A stretch of 64,000 nt of DNA, from positions 63,087,599 to 63,151,598 of the forward strand of contig RSEF01000003.1 in NCBI GenBank assembly GCA_003993805.1, in the 5' to 3' direction. Origin of the DNA: Himantopus leucocephalus. Taxonomy: Eukaryota > Chordata > Aves > Charadriiformes > Recurvirostridae. This document shows, one piece after another, positions 12,457 through 24,276 of this stretch; the stretch's first letter is position 1; each line of letters begins with the position of its first letter. The notes beneath the pieces were generated by a model, which was given only the letters and a program-made list of their open reading frames with translations, was not told the origin of the DNA and did not search any database. A program made the position numbers and the translations under genes.

Positions 12457-14856
12457 ATACTGACCGAGGACAAGGGAGAAAGAGACATTTGCTGTTTTAC
12501 ACTTAGTATGGTTCCTGAAAAGGCTTGACTGCTAATAAACACTAAACATCACTCATAACGAATCGCTTACATTGGCCTTGCACTTGAATTCGCTTCAATC
12601 TCCCATCAGGGCATTTAGTACACCTGAGGGATGCCCTGAGGGGAAGAGGAAGCCTGCAAAGAATCACTGCCTGGTGCAGACAGAACAGGGCAGTCGTTGC
12701 ACCCAGAGCCCTAACAGCTACTACTGGATAACAGTCAAGCAGCCTCTCTTAAATGGTAGACTAGCCCATCAATAATTTATGCAGACTAGGAAAGAAACTC
12801 CTGCTGGAGTGTGCAATTTTCTTCCTGTTTGTTCATTGCTGTCCCACCTGTTGGTTGTTCTTGCAGCATAGCACTCAGGGAAACCTGAAGTTACACTGTC
12901 GGGACTTGCAGCCTCTCATCTGGTGAGCTGCAAAAGACCCTGGCACATTCTGCAAACTGGAAATAGCTGGAAAATGCATGTTTCTAACCTTCTTCTGAGA
13001 GAAATGCAGAGTCTGTCTTGTCTTCAGAACTGTGGTTCATCTGAGGAGCTTTCTTTCACCAGTAGGAGAACCTATTGTACCTGGGTCTCCAATTATTTTC
13101 TTTAATTTTCATTCTACAGAAACAAGACATTTAAATGAAAAGAAAATAGCAACAACAACAAAGCACTTGGGCTGCCCTATATAGCATTCTGCCAAATAAT
13201 AAAGTTCTTCCCAAAGAGAGAACTTGTGTTGACTGCACTGAAAGAATGCACAACCTCCTTTGTGCTAAGTGAAAAGCTATCTGCAGTATTTTACCATATT
13301 TTTAATGCTTATGTCGTGGCAGATCCTGCCTGCAAATTATGTACATGATCAAGCTGACTAGGTGTCCATAAATATAATGTACAAGATGTGTTAACAGTTT
13401 GTTCACACTCAGATGTTTCACTTTCAGAAGCAAAGATGCAACAGGTTGGGCTCCTGTAGCCTTGTACAAATAACACTTCTGGTGTGCGAACAGAAGCACT
13501 ACCGAACTGTGTTAGCAGGTTGCCTAGTCTTCCTTTTAGCCACCTTGCTGCAAAAAGGAATGCTCAGAGTTGCACTGCACAACTGAAAAACAATATCTGA
13601 GTTACTTTCCACAGAAACTTGTATTAAGAACGTATGGGACAGCACCCCAGATCTCCCTGCCGTGCATTGATACCCCTCTGGACGTTCAGCAGAAAGGTGA
13701 TGGGTCTATATGGTTATGACTGTCTTGAAAAAGCAATTACTATGTAGATAAAACTGTCTAAATCACTTAATGAATCCAGTCTTTGGTCCAGAATGTGCCT
13801 GAAGTGCAACTTCATCAAAATGATCCAGGCCAATGGGATGAACACAAGTGCTGTTGAAAAAAAAGAGAAAGAATCCTTTCTGCTAAACTCTTGATATTTA
13901 CATATTACAGACAGAAACTGGAGCTGGAGACCAATGTTTGTGAATGCATTTTGCTAGCACCTAGAGCATCAGCCCCCATAGTGTGGTAACTGAGGTGACT
14001 ATGGGGTGGCCCAAAAGAGATTGCTTCAGAGTAATGCAGTATGGTAGCAGAGAAGGGGTAGAGTCTGGAGGTAGGTTTGCTCATAAGGAGAGGCAGATGT
14101 ACCCATCTGGCTGGGGAAAAGTATGAGGACAACACAAGCACAGAGCGATGCATCCATCTGGAAGAAAGGGCTGCAGTTTCCTAGCTATAGATCAACATAG
14201 CCTGACTTTCTCAGCAAGTTTTGAAATTTGGACTTCTTAAGTGATTCAAAGGATGGAACACCGAAAGCAGAGAAGAATGGAAAAGTCAGAGAAAAAAAAG
14301 TCTGATGTCTCTTGAAGAGCAACATAAACCTCTTGGCTGTTACTTCATCCACAGTTGGCAGAAGTCAACCATATAATGACTCCACAGCACACGCGACTGC
14401 TTCAGAGCACCTTCAGATTGCTGTCATGATATGTTTCTACTGAGTGCAGAATGTATTCCTTGTTTTGTTCTGTCACAATGACCTTCAGCCCTAGCTATTT
14501 CTCTAGCAGAGATACAGAGAAAAAACCCAAAGTCTTTCCTGCCAGGGAACAAAACCTATTCCCATTATGTAAAGAGTACGTGTATGGACTTTGCTTCCAC
14601 AAAACAAATAACACTTTGCTTAAGCAGCTGTCTCTGAAAGTGGTGTATGCTAGAAGCAAGCAAGAAAAAATAATAAAATGTTAAATTCTTCACAGTAAAA
14701 AATGTCACAGCTACAAAGCTCCAATGAGGGAGACTTTTGGAATCATTGTGAGACTGAAAAAGGTAGTTTCAAGACAAAGCTTACCGAGATAATGATGCTT
14801 ACAACTATGTATCATTATAATGACAGCTATAGTGCTATTTATTGATTTTTTTCTAG
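12457..14856. other. unique non-coding DNA
   Basis: No gene supported. Small open frames of 60-82 codons occur on both strands. The stretch ends in a TTTTTTTCTAG tract that could act as a splice acceptor for the next entry. Confidence 0.5.
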
Positions 14857-15093
14857 GTTCCTGAATATGACAGACATGACCTCGAGGAAGTACTCCAGGA
14901 TGTCAATAATAGTTTCATTACCCACTGGGATGGCTTGCACTTACCATGCAAGTCTTGCAGTACCACTGACCAGCAATCCCACTCTTATCACGTTGGCTGC
15001 CCAGCTTTCTGCAGCAGCTGCAGTGGCGACATGGCTGGAGCTGCTGCTATGTGCCTTGGAGATAAAAAAAGAACACCCTATCTGACTCACTGA
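14857..15093 (+). CDS. possible terminal coding exon, unidentified
   Basis: An open frame of 78 codons begins directly after a good acceptor-like site (T-rich run ending CTAG at 14853-14856) and stops at TGA 15091-15093. The TAG of the acceptor is itself an in-frame stop, so the open frame starts exactly at the putative exon edge. The first residues read VPEYDRHDLEEVLQDVNNSF, acidic and helix-prone. A Cys-rich middle follows (PCKSC, GCPAFCSSCS). I recognise no family. No ATG is needed if this is a last exon, but no partner exon was found. Chance remains a good explanation: such a frame is not rare at this length, and other frames are open here on both strands. Confidence 0.2.
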   Translation, partial: VPEYDRHDLEEVLQDVNNSFITHWDGLHLPCKSCSTTDQQSHSYHVGCPAFCSSCSGDMAGAAAMCLGDKKRTPYLTH

Positions 15094-15359
15094 GTTAATA
15101 TTTATCAGCTCTGCCAACACTGTGTTCAGTGTCTGGGAAGCTGATATAGTAAATTTCTGCCCATATTGGTAATGGCAATGATTCACTGAAGCAGTTGGAA
15201 AGAGGTTAGGGTCATGTAACAGGATTACGATTTCTCTACCTGGCAAAAGAAATAGGGATTTAAACTACCATAAATTATCCCTGAAATCGTTCTTTTGCAT
15301 TTGCTTTCTTTTCCATATTTAGCTGGATTTCTGTTCTCAACCATCTTTCTTTGGTTCCT
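15094..15359. other. unique non-coding DNA
   Basis: Sequence between the exon candidate and the TTCC repeat. It holds no gene, repeat or motif that I can support. Confidence 0.5.
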
Positions 15360-15483
15360 TCATTCCTTTCTTTCTTTTCCTTCTTTCTTTTTCTTTTTTC
15401 CTTCCTTCCTTCCTTCCTTCCTTCCTTCCTTCCTTCCTTCCTTCCTTCCTTTCTCTCCTTTCTCTCTTTCCTTTTTTCTCTCC
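15360..15483. repeat. TTCC tetranucleotide microsatellite in pyrimidine tract
   Basis: A pure TTCC array of about 13 units (15398-15451) inside a longer T/C-only tract. The two translated frames across it, rich in Phe/Ser or Lys/Glu/Gly, are by-products of the repeat. The pure core suggests a length-variable locus. Confidence 0.95.
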
Positions 15484-17957
15484 TGTTGATACTGATTACT
15501 GCTGGAAGCCTGTAGTTTTGCCAACACTACTCTGTAGAAAGGTTGGACCCTGCAGTTTCCATGGGGCATACGTAAACCTACTCCTCTTCCTGAGAATTCA
15601 TGTTAGTTTAACAACAACTGATTTAACACATCGGAAAAATAACTGGTGTGTAGAAATATGGTGTTAGATGTGAGGGAACTAGAACAGAAACTCAAAAGGA
15701 TTAATGGTGAAGGTCAGGGGAAAGGAAGTTGCAGAGTTCAGACATAGCAAACAAACATAATTCTTTGATTTTGGATGGACCATGAGAGGGAAGACGTTTG
15801 AAGGGCAGAAGAAAATGTGGACATGGAGTTGAACTGAAATTGAATTTAAGTGCGCCAGGGAGGTGGCAGAAGAGCCTCACTGAGCAACTGCCACAGAATC
15901 ACTAGAAACTGAACTCCTGTGACTGCCCCTGGAAAAGCCTGACTTTCGACGAGGGACAGATCCAGGAAACCCATCCTTCGTTGGTGATTTCCCCCACTCC
16001 CCCCACAGCCGTATGATATGATATTGAAGCATGTGGAGGTCCAGGAATGAGTCATCAGTGCAGTCTATCTAGTATCCATTAAGTCCCACTCTCTTTATTA
16101 TTAGTTCTATCTTCAGCAGTACTTCTGATCATGAGTACTATAGTTGGCTGGGCCAAAAGAAAATCTTTGCTTAGTCTGGTGCAAATCAGCACAGGCTGAA
16201 TTTTACTGACTTAGGTGAGACTGAAGATCCAGGCCTCTTCCTAGCTTACATTTTCTTCAAGCAAAAACCCAAAAATATAAGTTTATAAGGCCTGCTAATG
16301 TTTTTGGGTTGTTTTTTTTTTAAAAAAATTAGGCAGAAAGAATCAAAACAAAGTATGCAGCTCAGTTCATTCAAGGTGGCATAACAGCAACAGACAAGAC
16401 CAATGTCTCACAACATACCATCTCGGACTGTACTCAGTACATAGCATTCTTCAAATATTGAAACAGAACAGTGTTTAGATCCTAAGTTTGCTCAAAAACA
16501 CTGGAATGAAAAAAAATATTAAAAGAAAATAGTTGGCTACCACTTATATGGCTTCTGTTTGTTTGGAGTTGGGAGAAAAAATGTTACTAGAAGCAGTAAT
16601 TGGTGAGACTTCTGAAATTATACTGAAAGGGATAAATTGAGGCCCAGGTTAGTTAGATGTGACTATTTCCTACTAGCTGTAAAAAAATGTGTACTTTTGT
16701 GACTTTTTTTTTTGTGAAAAATACCCTGTGGCTTCAGTGAGGAACTGGAAAACCTCCTTACCTTGGCGCATCCATGGCATATGGTGCTCCACACTTTTTT
16801 CTCATGTGTGTTATTCTCACTTTTGGCCATGTAATCAAACCTTGTGACCCTAAAAAAAAAAAATGCCTAAAGATCTGCAAAGGACATGCAGTACAAAATA
16901 ACATTTGAGGCTAATGTGGTAGAAGAAGAAAATGGATCAACAATTTGTGAATTATAGGATTGACACCAATGGGGGAAAATGCTGTAACACACTTCGCACC
17001 CTCAAATATTCGCTGTTTTCCTGTCTTTGCATGCAGCCAAGTTCTTGAGCTCTTGTATGCATCTACTCATTACAGCTCAACAGCCTCAAATGCCAGTGCA
17101 GAATGACATTGACCAGTTCCTTTTTAAGTATCTTTACTGGGAAGTGTGAATGTTTGCAGATTAACTGAAGGCTAATCATTGAACTTCCTCAGTGAAGAAC
17201 ACTTTGGTCACATTTTGCCTTTTTTTTTTCTTTTTGGTGGGGGAGGGGATGGAAGGAGATTAAAAACATTTGATTTGGCCTGCAGTAAAAGTGCATACTT
17301 CACACATATTTCTAACCAACCCCCCAAAACAGTCTCTGGCTTTGAACGTGTTGAACAGGAAGCCATTTAGTGTTGGAATGCTTGCTTTGCCAGTCCAAGA
17401 AACACACGTTCTTATTACTCCTGGGCTATCTAAAAAGGTTCAGGGTGAAAAAGTTTAATTTATATGTAGAACCTTGTTTCCTGTTTTGTTTTTTCCCCTT
17501 GTATGCCAAGTCTGTTTTTTAAACTTGGTGATAGGAAACACATTTCCCCTTTTCTCCCTTTCATCTCACTTTATTTACCCAGCTGTATATTTCACTTCAA
17601 TTTATAGCTCATACTCTTACCTGGCTTAAAGTCCAAAGACACAGTGAGAGAGAGGGAAAGATGGATGTTGTGTTTTCATGGTTACTGAGGAAAAGGAAGA
17701 ATCTGGGTGGAGGTGAAGCTGCCTTTATATCCATATCAAGGGAGTGGTGGATGGAGACTTCTCTTTCAGGATGTTCTACAGTATATGTTCAAGAAAGGTG
17801 AGGTAGAGGGCACAAGGAAAGCAGTGGCAGTGCAGAGTGTCCCCTGATCATTGAATGAACTTATGCATGTTTTATTTCTACTTACTTTCTCCAAGTGAGA
17901 TACCCACCTCAGCAATTTTGTTCAGTTTGGAACTACTTGCAGTAGAAGCATAAGCAG
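15484..17957. other. unique non-coding DNA
   Basis: No gene supported. Homopolymer patches occur at about 16310-16328 (T run followed by A run), 16703-16715 (T), 16851-16862 (A) and 17219-17247 (T run followed by a G-rich stretch). Open frames are 69 codons or fewer. Confidence 0.55.
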
Positions 17958-18066
17958 CTAAAAGTAAAATTAAAATAAAATGAAGTAAAATAAATTGAAG
18001 CAAAATGAAATGAAATGAATTGAAATAAAATGAAAAATAAAATAAAATAAAATAAAAATTTATTAA
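17958..18066. repeat. AAATA/TGAAA pentanucleotide tract
   Basis: About 105 bp built from AAAAT, TGAAA and AAATA five-base units. The array is purest at 18033-18056 (AATAA repeated) and more degenerate on its left. This is an ordinary A-rich microsatellite. No transposon 3' end is seen next to it. Confidence 0.9.
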
Positions 18067-18713
18067 AACAAGAGCAGTTCACAGATCTTTGGTGTGCCTA
18101 ATACATGTATGTATTTATGCGTGCACTCTGCAAAGGAGTTAGCTCCCCAAAGAGGAAGAAAAGCCTTCCTGAACAAGGACTGTGGCATTTTAAAATAAAA
18201 TTGTGCACATAAATTAAGATTTCTACAATTAAAACAAAACCAGGGAGTTCCTGTAGAACTGTTTTTTATTATCGTTAGTTTAGGACCATTGTTTAGAACA
18301 GACTTTGAGTAAATGGATTACTTTTTTACTTTGGAGGTAAAATGATGGTTAATGAAAGCCATTGTGCACATAACTACACATGTCTATCACAGCTAAAGGA
18401 AAATACCAGGCCTCCTACTTTATTTAGTTTAGTACTCAAGTTTTTAAGACCACAACAGCCTTTGAAATACTTTGAGGCTTTTCTTTTTTTGCTATCCCAA
18501 CATTTTGCTATTGCCCAATATAAAAAAATCCAAGCTATTAAGTGGAGGGAATGCACCAAAAAGAAGCCTGAGGCTGTGGCTCTTCCCGTGTGCTGTCCTG
18601 GAGGTGAAATGATGTAAAAATACCGCTCCTTTCTTTTGCACTGCTCTTCTTCTAGAGTTCAAAGTGTTTACGTTAATACCCTCAAATTTAAAGTTTAGTA
18701 TGAATGCATATGA
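18067..18713. other. unique non-coding DNA
   Basis: No gene supported. The sequence is AT-rich with short overlapping frames only. Confidence 0.5.
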
Positions 18714-18778
18714 TTTCATAGAATCATAGAGTCACAGAATTGTTGAGGTTGGAAGGGACCTTTAAGATCAAGTCCAAC

Positions 18779-18878
18779 NNNNNNNNNNNNNNNNNNNNNN
18801 NNNNNNNNNNNNNNNNNNNNNNNNNNNNNNNNNNNNNNNNNNNNNNNNNNNNNNNNNNNNNNNNNNNNNNNNNNNNNN
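18779..18878. other. assembly gap, 100 N
   Basis: Exactly 100 Ns, the customary placeholder for a gap of unknown length. It lies inside a CR1 copy, a usual cause of short-read assembly breaks. Open frames drawn across it are meaningless. Confidence 0.98.
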
Positions 18879-18921
18879 CCGGCCCCAGCACTAAGCCCTG
18901 GGGAACACCACTTGTGACTGG
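18879..18921 (-). pseudogene. CR1 ORF2 reverse-transcriptase motif remnant
   Basis: Read on the minus strand, this piece encodes VTSGVPQGLVLGP. It matches the conserved SGVPQGSVLGP motif of the reverse-transcriptase palm in CR1-type LINEs, with Leu in place of the usual Ser. Only about 14 codons are visible before the gap, and the upstream side is truncated, so the copy cannot be active. Confidence 0.85.
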
Positions 18922-18922
18922 A

Positions 18923-20086
18923 ATTTCTTCTGTATGTGCAGCAGATCCGTTGCTTTGCTATACCTCTATTGCTCAGAAAGCCCAAGAGGTCAATAAAATA
19001 GTCAGTGCACCCACCAAAGGCATCCAAACCAATCCTATTACTTCAAGACTGTGTCTGGGACACCCGTACCTCCAGAGGAAATGGCTGCTGTGGGGACTTC
19101 CCATGAACCGCCATGCTGCATCGCTTCTGCACGGCTCACTGGAAGACCAAGCACCGGACTGAAGAGATTTGACCCAGCGCTTGCCCACATTTCTGCCAAT
19201 ATTCATGGTCAGACTGCCCGGCACACACCAGCTGGTGCTGAGGCAGGATTGTCAGAGGTCTCTGGGAAGCAGAATTTCTTGAAAAAGGCATTTGTAGCAC
19301 ATTTTCCATTTTCCCATAGGCCTGCAAGCTCTTGCTTCCTATAGCGTTGGTGGCATACCCCAGATGGCGGTGTGCTGAGGAGGCTCTGTTGTGTGCTGGA
19401 CACAGCAGGTCTAGAGTTTGAGATCTTTTATCTCCCAGGTCCTTGTCTTTTCTTGAAGGGAAGGTTCAAGAACAGAAAGAAAAATTGTTCCTAGTTTCCT
19501 GCCAAAACATCTCTGGAGCAAAGCCTCATGCTGGTTTGAGGAACCATTCTGCCTCTTGTCTCTCCAGGGATTTGGGATACAGGGAAGGAAGGAGGGCTGA
19601 GCCTTCAGTGGATATCACCCTGCTCAAGGAGAAAAGATGCTGCATTTAACTCTTGGCTTTTGGATGCCAAAAATTCTGTAAAAGGGACTCACCTGACCTC
19701 TGGACAGCAAAATAAAAAGACCCTTCCTCGATCTGTCAGAGCACTTGTAAAACAAAGTTAAATTATGACTTGTTCTGACTAAATAATATAAAACTGAGGC
19801 ATTTAGTGCACCATTTCAAAGGCTGGATGCTAACCACCAGGTATAAATGTATTTCACTGGTAACTGAATGCAGGAATTATGGTAGAGAAATCACTATTTG
19901 GGGCCTGGCTGAGGCATATTACAATGAAGTACTGGCAGAAGCAGAATGAGCTTCTTATCCAACTAGCGTGCTTTTCATCCATCATCCCTTGTATTTTCTG
20001 AATAGACTGTAAGTATTTTTTCTTCTTAGGTGTTCCTCATTCTTCTGAAAATCCTTAAAAGTAAGTCTGTCTCTTCCCTGTTTTAG
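18923..20086. other. unique non-coding DNA
   Basis: No gene supported. The ORFs at 19051-19344 and 19443-19649 have no domain and overlap minus-strand frames of equal length. The stretch ends in a strong pyrimidine tract (CTCTTCCCTGTTTTAG at 20071-20086). Confidence 0.5.
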
Positions 20087-20166
20087 GAACTCTCCATTGT
20101 ATCTCTGCAGCACCAGCGACAATCACATTGCTACGGGCTTCCCCCCAAGGAGCAATCCTACACCAG
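20087..20166 (+). other. possible internal exon (80 bp)
   Basis: The segment is bounded by a strong acceptor-like site (pyrimidine tract ending TTTTAG at 20081-20086) and a donor-like CAG/GTACCA at 20167. All three forward frames are open inside it, so the reading frame cannot be chosen. A length of 80 bp would shift the frame by two. I recognise no protein. It could be an exon of a coding or long non-coding transcript, or a decoy pair of splice sites. Confidence 0.15.
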
Positions 20167-23100
20167 GTACCATGGAGAGACTTGCATCCATACTGCTCAG
20201 GGCTACACTGTGCAGCACCTCACCCGCTGTCTCCTCTGGAGCTGATGGGAAGCCCCCGTGGCCCTAAGACGTAATTATTTTATGTTGTGACCTTTTAGAA
20301 CATTTCAGCCTGCTGCAGCAGTGTCTTTACAGCATGATCTCCAATTAATGCACACCATGGAGCATGGTGTGAGTCTGTGTGAGGGTACCCAAGAGCACAA
20401 GTTTACTAGAATAACATAGAAAAACTGCATAAAGCTGAACAAGTCAAATTAGTGTTTTCTGGGAGTAAATTATCCCCAGAATAATTTGTCGATTTCATCT
20501 CAGGGAAGACTAGATTTATTCCAAAGGGCAGCCCAGGAACTCTAGTATCCATGAAAGAAAATGAATAGAGGTCCGGAGCCTGAGAACAGGCTGAGTACCC
20601 AAGTTACAGTGTGGACATATCCACAGCCTCTGGCTAACTAACCCCTAGCTCTCACTCTTCTTCTTAATTAGCCATAAATGGTCGTGCAAATGACAGCTGA
20701 GCACATCGCTATCTGCTGAGAGGCTCTGCATGATTTCTGAAATTTTCCAAAAGGTTAGATGGTTCAGATGAGAAAGCAGCTGCCTGTGCCCCATTACTTC
20801 TAACCAACACAAAAATGAAAAGTAATGGGCTTTTTTAATAACTTTTTTCCATCTCCTGAAAAAAGAGTTGATTAGAACTTGGCGTGACAAAGACCTCCTC
20901 CCATTAGTTTTTGTTTTATCCCAGTAGGGTCATTCCAGTCTTGGTCACTACTGTGCAAGCAAGTCTAGCTGCCTGCTCTGGTGAGAGGGGATTGAGAGCC
21001 CAGGAGTGATGCTCTGACAGGTCTCCAGCTGTTTCAGCCACTTTAGTTTTGGCCTGACACTTCCAAAGACTTCGGGAGCCTGACTCTGCTCAGCAAAGTT
21101 AGTGGTAACGGTCCCATTGATTTCCACATTTGTTCAATCTGAGTCAAAGCACACACTCCATAAAAAAGTCACTGGGAGGTTGTGCAAAAGATTGTTTGGA
21201 GGAACAGTGCCCAGAAAGAGGTTTCTGGAGGGCCCTTAAATCAGCCTTGTACAGGGCCCATTAAAGCTGAAGGCAAGTCTCCCCTGACGGCAATGCAAGT
21301 GGCAGTAGGCTGTCACACAGGACTTTTGGAAGTCACTTATCACCAACTAAGGTGTAAAGCCTTAACACTTACTCAGGAGTAGGTGTTTGCTGATAAAGCC
21401 TAGAAAAATAAAATCCTTATTTAATGGTTAAGAGTTTTCCTTGATGATATTTGAAAACTTACTGATAAGGATTTAAAAAACCTGGCATGCACTTTGTAAG
21501 CTTCCTAGGCCAAATGGTTCAAGCTAATTAGAGAGCTTGTCATCATCTTCTGTATTTCTCTATTAGCCTAAGAAAAGGTGCTTTAATACCAATTCTTATG
21601 AAAGTCTGCAAATGTAGCAACTCTCTTGTGTGCACAAACTTAACTCCTGACTAACCTGTGAATCCTGGCATAGAGCCTGCCACCTCCAGGATCTGTGTCT
21701 CTTATCTAACCAGCCCAAGCACTAGAGGTCCACTGAAAAACAAAATACACCTTTTCAAATCCTTTCCAGGCTGCCTGCTTTAAAGTTGACCATATTATGC
21801 CAGTAGGAAGCACAGAAGAATGTTCTCATTCTGCATAGCTCTCAGCGACTGGAAGTCGTCTTCAGCCTTATAGATTCTGTATAGAAAAAGATGGAGATTC
21901 TATTTCCATTTCTGAGTTAAGTAACTGTAGGTGCTTAATGAGAACTCCCATATACACTTGGATGCTAGTAACACTTTTATTGCTAGAAAGTTTTTACAGG
22001 AAGAGGATTTTTAGCTATTTCCTGTTCCCTGACAAAATCCAAATGACTAACAAAGACAAGATGAAGGAGTATAATACAAAACTTTTACTGATGTAGACTT
22101 AAGATTTTAAACCAAAATAACTAACATATATTGTTTCTTTCTGGCTTTTGAACTTCCAGGTAAACAGAGGTTAAATGCTAAACTCTTCTCTGTAACAGCT
22201 GCACTGTCAAAAAATGTGGGTAAGTTCTTAACCTGAGTTAATTCAACACACTCAATTATGTAAGGATGCAAACACTTACAAAGATGAAGCAGAAAGGAAA
22301 GGACCACAAAACAACTCAAAGTATCTAAAAAATCTAGTCCATAACTTACTTTGCACATAAGCTACTTGATAGCAAAGGTTGTGCTAAAGTCACCCCAAGC
22401 TGTAGAAAAAGCAGGTCTTCCGACATGTCTAGAAGGGAGCCCCCAGCCTGTCTCCAGCAGTGAAGCAGGATTAAGTACATACAGGCCGTGTCTGACAGAT
22501 GTTTGTCTTACAACTGCTCTTAGAAATCCTTGCATGAAGGGTGCTCCACAGTTTCTTTAGCATCTGTTCCAGTACGTCAACAACCCAATTAGATATTTTC
22601 AACTGAAGTCTAATTTCTTTCTTTGCCAAAAATTAAGTAGATCTCTTCTTGTCCTGTTCCCAAAGAGAAAAGTAGAGCAAATGTACATTGTGCTCTCTGT
22701 AACATTTTTATGTGTTGGAGGACTATGTTAACATGTCCCCTCTAAGTCCTCTGTTTTCTAGACTAAACAAACCCAGTTCCTTTACCCTCTCCTCTGTGTC
22801 ATGTTTTCTTGTCTTATAATTCTTACTGGTCTCTTCCAAACTCTCATGCTAAAAGTTGGTACACTAGTGTAACTAGGGGCTAAGCAGCGTAAAAGAATTC
22901 CCTCTCTTACCTTACTGTCTTACAAATCACATTCCTCTTCACATAAATCTAAATTTTCACCTTTTCTTTTTTTTCATGGACATTGTGTAAGCATCCCATA
23001 TTTTTTATTCGTATTTGTTTTGCATTGTTCCAGCTAAACAACCCCCATTCTTTGAAAAGCACAGAACCCGTGGGTTAGTTTCATGTAGCACTGGTCCTCT

Positions 23101-23452
23101 GATGCTTTCCAAAAACATTTTATTCCAACATTCATTGCATATCAGCACAGCCAAGTTCTGGTTAACAGGTTGATATGCTCACCTGACCTCAAACTTGGGG
23201 GTGTCCACCCACCTTTTTCCATGACACAACCCCTCAAGCATATTTCTATTCCCACACTTAGTATGGTGACAAAACTACGTTTGCCTCTCTATATCTGGAA
23301 AACACTGTGCTCTGCCAGCCTGGGGTAGAGGTGCTTGCATGGAGGCAGACATGTGCCAAGAGCGCAGAACAACATGTCCTGGAGTTTGGCACAGGTATTG
23401 ATTTTTTTCCACCCAAATTTATCAAGAGTTATCTTTCTAGTATATACAACAA

Positions 23453-23460
23453 TGACGTCA
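23453..23460. promoter_or_regulatory. CRE palindrome TGACGTCA
   Basis: A perfect full-length CREB/ATF site. About one copy is expected by chance in 64 kb at even base use, and fewer in CpG-poor vertebrate DNA. No promoter features were seen around it, so function is uncertain. Confidence 0.3.
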
Positions 23461-23775
23461 CTTTTTTTAGAGATTTTATGTTTTGGGTGAGGGAGCAAAC
23501 ACACATGTAGATGTGGACAATTTTGCACTAGTGGTGTCAAGGTGCATTTCTGTCTGCATTAGGCTGTATTTTACGATTAATTTTACATTGAGAAAACGTT
23601 ATCTGAGTGTCCTTAGTGTCTTTCTAGGATCTAACTCACCCTCTTAAAAAATATTAGTTACAAATCCAAGAAATCAGTTCCTTTCTGTCAAACTTTCAAC
23701 TGTTTCCCGTAAGTAGTATTTTGGGAAATGGGCCTTGATAAACATTTTCGTTTTCTCTGAGTTTTGCGTGTTTAT

Positions 23776-23793
23776 ACATATCTGCAGATATGT
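23776..23793. repeat. 18-bp perfect palindrome
   Basis: ACATATCTGCAGATATGT equals its own reverse complement, centred on a PstI-type CTGCAG. It could form a small cruciform or bind a dimeric factor, or be chance. Confidence 0.7.
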
Positions 23794-24219
23794 GTACATC
23801 AATAACTTCATTGTTTATCAAGGAAAAAAAATCAGCCAATCTGTGTATTAATGATCTTGTTTATTCCTACTCCTTTTTGACTTGTGATCCTGGTGGGACT
23901 TGGGTTTCTTTACTGTTTTATTTATAGATTATGTAAACATTACAATTTTCATTGTATTTGCACCAACTCCTGCAGAAGTCCAGTAAGTCTCAAAATAAAT
24001 GGTTTTCTGTGTGTTGTCAAAACACTATTTAAAGCCAGGCTGGCATTTAAGAGTGGTTCACATTTACTGCCTTTCAGTGACTTCTCATCACTTTTCCTCA
24101 GTTTAAAAGCAAAAGGATGCCGGTGGTTTTTTGCTGTCGGGTCAATGAGATGTTTCTTGGTTTGAAAATAAGGTAGAGTTCTTCCTGGCTCATGTATCAT
24201 CACCTCTAAACCTGTCCCA

Positions 24220-24276
24220 GTTGCAGTAAAACATTAATGTAGAAAATAGTTGCAGTAAAACATTAATGTAGAAAAT
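24220..24276. repeat. 29-bp tandem duplication
   Basis: Two adjacent copies of a 29-bp unit starting GTTGCAGTAAAACATTAATG (24220-24248 and 24249 onward). The first 28 bases are identical, so the duplication is recent or was kept uniform. Confidence 0.95.

Larger units (their letters stand above)
18714..18922 (-). mobile_element. CR1 LINE on minus strand, split by assembly gap
   Basis: The left part (18714-18778) is the reverse complement of a CR1 3' end: the octamer tail (TCATAGAATCATAGAGTCACAG) is followed by GGTTGGAAGGGACC. The right part (18879-18922) is a CR1 coding segment. In an intact CR1 these two pieces lie far apart, so the 100 Ns must stand for the reverse-transcriptase end, the ORF2 C-terminus and most of the 3' region, or else the copy has an internal deletion. 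The element stops near 18922, where matching to CR1 ends. Confidence 0.9.
20167..24219. other. unique non-coding DNA
   Basis: About 4 kb without a supported gene. Notable small sites are a full CRE palindrome at 23453-23460 and an 18-bp perfect palindrome at 23776-23793, both listed separately. Open frames are 83 codons or fewer. Confidence 0.5.

Noticed and set aside
15295..15569. Ser/Phe/Pro-rich and Lys/Glu/Gly-rich repeat proteins
   Set aside because: Direct translation of the TTCC microsatellite on either strand.
17958..18066. A-rich tract as a retrotransposon poly-A tail
   Set aside because: It is a pentanucleotide array with no adjoining element body; CR1 ends in octamers, not poly-A.
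18716..19162. Frames on both strands spanning the N gap
   Set aside because: They exist only because Ns contain no stops.
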